From Neisseria mucosa (GTDB taxonomy: Bacteria > Pseudomonadota > Gammaproteobacteria > Burkholderiales > Neisseriaceae), in assembly GCA_003028315.1 (NCBI GenBank), contig CP028150.1, positions 2,542,001 to 2,606,000 on the forward strand: a DNA stretch of 64,000 nt. Reading direction: 5' to 3'. Below are positions 60,539 to 64,000 of the stretch, one piece after another (positions within the stretch are counted from its first letter, which is position 1; the number at the start of each line of letters is the position of its first letter). A program made the position numbers and the translations under genes. The notes under the pieces are model-generated. The model searched no databases. It was not told where the DNA came from and worked only from the letters and a program-made list of their open reading frames with translations.

Positions 60539-61885
60539 ATGAAGATGCGGACAGATAACAGGCAATATGAGAGCGAGGCGGATATTTTTTCTTTGGATTA
60601 TGAAGGAAGAGGTGTCGCGCGCGTTAATGGTAAGGCATTGTTTATTGAAGGAGCGATACCGGGTGAGCGGGTGCGGTTTGAAATCATCCGTTCGAAAAAA
60701 CAATTTGATGAAGCACGGGTCATTGACATTACCCGATATTCGGAAAATCGAGTTGAGCCGAAGTGTAGGTATTTTGATACATGCGGTGGTTGTTCAATAC
60801 AGCACATTGATTCGACAGCCCAGATTGCATTTAAACAACGCATTATGGAAGAGCAGTTGGAACGCATCGGCAAAATCCGACCCAAGCAGATTCTCCCAGC
60901 TATATATGGAACACCATGGCATTATCGGGAGCGTGCCAGACTGAGTATTTCAAAGGATGCAGGTGGTCGTCTGAAAATCGGTTTTAAGGCAAAAAAGAGT
61001 CATGAAGTGATTGATGTCGATTCATGTATGGTGTTGCCGGCTCATATTTCTGAGAAGTTGCCAAAAATAAAGCAAATGTTGCAAAGTTTGATAGATTTGG
61101 ATTTGCTATTCATTGAGTTTTTTAATAGCGAAAAACTAACGGTTTTGAACATTTGTTCCGGAAAAAAACCGCCTAGTCAAAAATTGAGACAACTTGAAAA
61201 ATGGTTTGATACGATATTCGGTCATGAGAAAAAACAGTGGCAGATTTGGCTGCAAGCCCGAAGACAGGAGGCCCAGCCATTCTATCCGAAAGATTGTCAG
61301 CCTTTGGGATATGCTTTACCTGAGTTTGAGGTTGAAATGCCGTACAAACCCGGGGATTTTACCCAGATTAATGCAGGCTTAAATGGAGTGATGGTTGGCA
61401 GGGCTTTGAAACTTCTAGATATTCAGAAAAACGAGCGTATTGCAGATTTGTTTTGCGGGCTTGGAAACTTCAGTATTCCTATGGCAAAAAGCGGGGCTGA
61501 GGTAGTTGGAATCGAAGGTGAAGGTTCGTTGGTTAAGCGAGCACGAAACAATGCTTCGGCTAACGGTTGTTCCGATAGGGTATCCTTCTTTGAAGCGGAT
61601 TTGTTTGAAACAGATGAGGTTGTGGTAGCGTCATGGGGTCAATTCGACAAGATGTTGCTTGATCCCCCGAGAGGCGGTGCCTATGCTGTTGTCAAATCAC
61701 TACATGCTCCGTATTTGCCGGTAAGGATAGTATATGTTTCTTGCAATCCGGCAACCTTTGCCAGAGATGCGGAAGTGCTGGTAAATAAGGGCTATAAGCT
61801 GAAATTGGCAGGGGTAATGAATATGTTTGCACAGACTTCGCATGTCGAATCTATAGGTGTCTTCGATTTGGAAAATAGTATATAG
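60539..61885 (+). CDS. rlmD: 23S rRNA (uracil-1939-C5) methyltransferase
   Basis: Start ATG at 60539 (MKMRTDNRQYESEADIFSLD) is preferred over 23 extra upstream codons. N-terminal TRAM domain, four Cys for a [4Fe-4S] cluster (CRYFDTCGGC and SCMVLP), SAM motif DLFCGLGNFSIPMAKSG, MLLDPPRGG and the catalytic Cys in VSCNPATFARD. Uses SAM to methylate U1939. A DUS (GGTCGTCTGAAA, about 60963) is in the coding sequence. It is divergent from the L,D-transpeptidase gene. Confidence 0.92.
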   Translation: MKMRTDNRQYESEADIFSLDYEGRGVARVNGKALFIEGAIPGERVRFEIIRSKKQFDEARVIDITRYSENRVEPKCRYFDTCGGCSIQHIDSTAQIAFKQRIMEEQLERIGKIRPKQILPAIYGTPWHYRERARLSISKDAGGRLKIGFKAKKSHEVIDVDSCMVLPAHISEKLPKIKQMLQSLIDLDLLFIEFFNSEKLTVLNICSGKKPPSQKLRQLEKWFDTIFGHEKKQWQIWLQARRQEAQPFYPKDCQPLGYALPEFEVEMPYKPGDFTQINAGLNGVMVGRALKLLDIQKNERIADLFCGLGNFSIPMAKSGAEVVGIEGEGSLVKRARNNASANGCSDRVSFFEADLFETDEVVVASWGQFDKMLLDPPRGGAYAVVKSLHAPYLPVRIVYVSCNPATFARDAEVLVNKGYKLKLAGVMNMFAQTSHVESIGVFDLENSI

Positions 61886-62036
61886 GTATTTGCAAAATGG
61901 TTTTTTATGTAATTATCGGTTGAATCATGTTATCATAATTTACTCAGAAAATAAGATGATTCGGCAATTTTGATGGTTGCTGGATATGAATATAAAATAT
62001 AGTTTGTTTGCTGCTCCACAGTAACGGGAGGTGTTC

Positions 62037-63482
62037 TTGGATTATTCACTTTTAATCGTATTGTTGGCGCTTTTGTTGGTTGTATTGCTGTTTATCCGCT
62101 TCAAACAAAGCGGAACGACACATAAAAAAACAACTAAGGTTGCCAAATCATCAATACATCATAACAAATCAAATCAAAAAGATGAGGATGCTCTCACTCC
62201 TGATTGGATGGATCAGGTCAATCAATCCGTTTCTAATACTGAACAGCAAGATTGGGAATGGGGTGGTGGAGAGACCTCTGGCTCAACAGCATCAGTATCT
62301 GCCCAGGAAGTTGATCCTCTGACTGAATATCAGGTGTACAAACAGTTCGGTTATGAAAGCAAGGCTGCGGAGTCTTTAGCCGGGTATCTGAACGGATTAG
62401 GTGATGGAGCTCCCGAAAAGCTGGTTCATGAATTAATCGGGCTGAGTCTCCGTGTCGGTAATATCGATATGTTGGCTGATGCTTTGGAAAAACACGGATT
62501 GGTTTTGCCTGAAGAGAGCTTGGCTGAATACGTTAAGATCGGTTTAATGACTGAGCCGACGCACTTGCGCCTGCGGGTTTTGGCGGAGGAACGTTTGGGA
62601 TGGAGCTTGCAGGAAATTGAGCGCAGAATTGGCGAACCTTCAGGAATTGAAGATTCTTCAGAATCGGATTCAACTTCTTCAGATGATGTGCAGCACACTT
62701 CTCCAACTTCTCAAGCTTCAAAACGTTCTTTAATCGTGTTGGGAAAAAAAGAATTTAATGACATCACCCCTGAGGAAATGGGTGCAGTTATTGGGTTTGT
62801 TAAGCCTGAGCATGGTGCGAAAATTTTGAAGGATAAGGTTGATTATAAAACGGCCGTACAACAATACAACCGTGCTATTCAAACCTCTTCTAAACCTGCC
62901 AGCTTAATTATTGATGCTTTGAAATTGGACTACCAAAATGAAGAAATTGGTCAGTTTGCGCAACATTTGTGGAAGCTTTATCACTCACTCGGCCAATATG
63001 GCCGCCAAGTGAAAGAACGTATGCTCGGCTGGGGATATAGTCTAGGCTATCATGAGGTTTTTGATGATTTGGAAAAGGGACCAAATGAGAACCGCGTAAA
63101 AGAAATCGGTTTGGCCAGAGGTTATTTGCAACCTACTTCTTTGCAAATGAAGGCAAAATACCGAGATTTGGTACAAAAAGACTCGTCCGTTATCAGCATG
63201 AATTCTTCACCTGCTGATGAGGCTCTAAAAGAAGTCGAGTCGCTATTGATGTATGGTCAGTTAGATTTGGCTGTTGATACTTTGGAGCAGGCTGTACTGC
63301 AATATCCGCAAGAGTCTCAGCTATATATCATGTTGTTTGATCTTTACGAAAGAGTTGAAGACTGGGCACGTTTGGAACATTTCTTACGCATCTTGCGTGA
63401 ACGCGTTGTCAGTTTGCCGGAAGAGGTTATTTTGGCTATGAGCCGTTTGCTTCAACGCGTAAATCAATATTCAAAAAAATAA
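62037..63482 (+). CDS. FimV-like membrane-anchored protein
   Basis: TTG start at 62037 with GGGAGG 8 bases upstream (a GTG at 62031 would be too close). About 481 residues. One N-terminal membrane helix (residues 3-22), a disordered basic/polar linker, then DPLTEYQVYKQFGYESKAAESL, which resembles the DP-x-TEADVY-x-AYG repeat of FimV C-terminal domains. A Ser/Asp-rich linker follows, then TPR-like helices (VESLLMYGQLDLAVDTLEQA). FimV-type proteins affect type IV pili and cell-envelope polarity. Neisserial TspA is the known FimV relative; this is shorter and lacks LysM. Confidence 0.65.
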   Translation: MDYSLLIVLLALLLVVLLFIRFKQSGTTHKKTTKVAKSSIHHNKSNQKDEDALTPDWMDQVNQSVSNTEQQDWEWGGGETSGSTASVSAQEVDPLTEYQVYKQFGYESKAAESLAGYLNGLGDGAPEKLVHELIGLSLRVGNIDMLADALEKHGLVLPEESLAEYVKIGLMTEPTHLRLRVLAEERLGWSLQEIERRIGEPSGIEDSSESDSTSSDDVQHTSPTSQASKRSLIVLGKKEFNDITPEEMGAVIGFVKPEHGAKILKDKVDYKTAVQQYNRAIQTSSKPASLIIDALKLDYQNEEIGQFAQHLWKLYHSLGQYGRQVKERMLGWGYSLGYHEVFDDLEKGPNENRVKEIGLARGYLQPTSLQMKAKYRDLVQKDSSVISMNSSPADEALKEVESLLMYGQLDLAVDTLEQAVLQYPQESQLYIMLFDLYERVEDWARLEHFLRILRERVVSLPEEVILAMSRLLQRVNQYSKK

Positions 63483-63506
63483 AATAACATTTAGAGAGTA
63501 CCATCT

Positions 63507-64000
63507 ATGGACAATCTGTTACCTAAAATTAAAACCATACGGGTTATGCTTCGTGATATGAATGAGCAGCAGGAAGCTGTATTCCGTATGGCTTTCAAAA
63601 TGCACAATACGACGAATTATCAAATTATCGGTACGGATTCTGCTGAAAAGCCGGATTTGGTTCTGGTAGATACAGATACGGCTGACGGTATTGAGACTTG
63701 GAAAACGTTAAAAACCGAATATTCCGATATTCCAGTTGCGATGTTTTGCTCACAAGAACCTTCCGTGGAAACGCCATATCTCCCTAAACCGGTCAAATTT
63801 GATACCTTGTTTCCTGTATTGAGAAGTTTGGCTCAAGGTGGCAATGTTTTTAATCCTGCTGATAGTGAGGCAGCAAAACAAAATACTCAGGGTAATGGTA
63901 GTACAGAAGGGCGAAAAGCAACAATCAAACGGTTTAATCCGAATAAAGGATTGTTGGGAGCATTGAAGTTCGCTAGTCAAGGCCATCAGGATATTGCCGT
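63507..64000 (+). CDS. Receiver-like hypothetical protein, truncated by the window end
   Basis: The ATG at 63507 lies 24 bp after the FimV-like gene and the frame stays open to the last base (164 codons visible). The first 110 residues resemble a response-regulator receiver: IRVMLRDMNEQQEAVFRM, candidate phospho-acceptor in DLVLVDTD, and a Lys-Pro pair in YLPKPVKFDTLFPVL. The early acidic pair is not obvious, so it may be a pseudo-receiver. A Gln/Asn-rich linker follows and a second domain begins at NPNKGLLGALKFASQG. Probably co-transcribed with the FimV-like gene. Confidence 0.6.
   Translation, partial: MDNLLPKIKTIRVMLRDMNEQQEAVFRMAFKMHNTTNYQIIGTDSAEKPDLVLVDTDTADGIETWKTLKTEYSDIPVAMFCSQEPSVETPYLPKPVKFDTLFPVLRSLAQGGNVFNPADSEAAKQNTQGNGSTEGRKATIKRFNPNKGLLGALKFASQGHQDIA

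Overview
This is chromosomal DNA of a commensal Neisseria. The DNA uptake sequence (DUS) AGGTCGTCTGAA occurs throughout, singly and as inverted pairs that act as terminators. That dialect is the one known for the N. mucosa / N. sicca / N. macacae group, not the GCCGTCTGAA form of the pathogens. The pilMNOPQ-aroK-aroB order beside ponA, Correia elements (CREE) and IS1106-like elements agree with Neisseria. No tRNA, rRNA or CRISPR array was seen.

Region 1 (1-14.3 kb, minus strand) is a Wzx/Wzy-type surface-polysaccharide operon read from a nucleotide-sugar dehydrogenase (14.2 kb) to a Wza-like exporter (0.06 kb). Its middle is built from Pgl-type genes: a PglD-like dehydratase, PglC-like aminotransferase, a PglB-like phosphoglycosyl transferase lacking an acetyltransferase domain, a stand-alone formyltransferase, an ATP-grasp ligase and a HAD phosphatase. 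The phosphoglycosyl transferase and the ATP-grasp gene are separated only by an A8 tract; losing one A would fuse them.

Region 2 (14.6-34.8 kb) holds a divergent oxidoreductase/LysR pair, a GIY-YIG protein, a small secreted protein, a 4595-residue trimeric autotransporter adhesin with a 945-bp tandem repeat and a sigma-54-like promoter upstream, an RpfE-like protein and an M23 peptidase.

Region 3 (34.9-43.2 kb) has a CREE, a nested stack of insertion sequences (IS3 > IS481 and IS5) inside a DUS terminator, queT-queF with a preQ1-I-like riboswitch, a MarR/outer-membrane-factor pair and an IS1106-like element.

Region 4 (43.3-64 kb) is the core ponA / pilMNOPQ / aroK-aroB / argC block, broken up by two IS630 copies, a second IS1106 copy (itself interrupted by IS630) and a second IS5 copy (itself carrying a CREE). 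It ends with an L,D-transpeptidase, rlmD, a FimV-like protein and a truncated receiver-like gene.

The observation I rate highest is that the terminal 25-26 bp of the IS630 element and of the CREEs match at 18-20 positions and both duplicate TA. This suggests that this transposase family is the mobiliser or parent of Correia elements.
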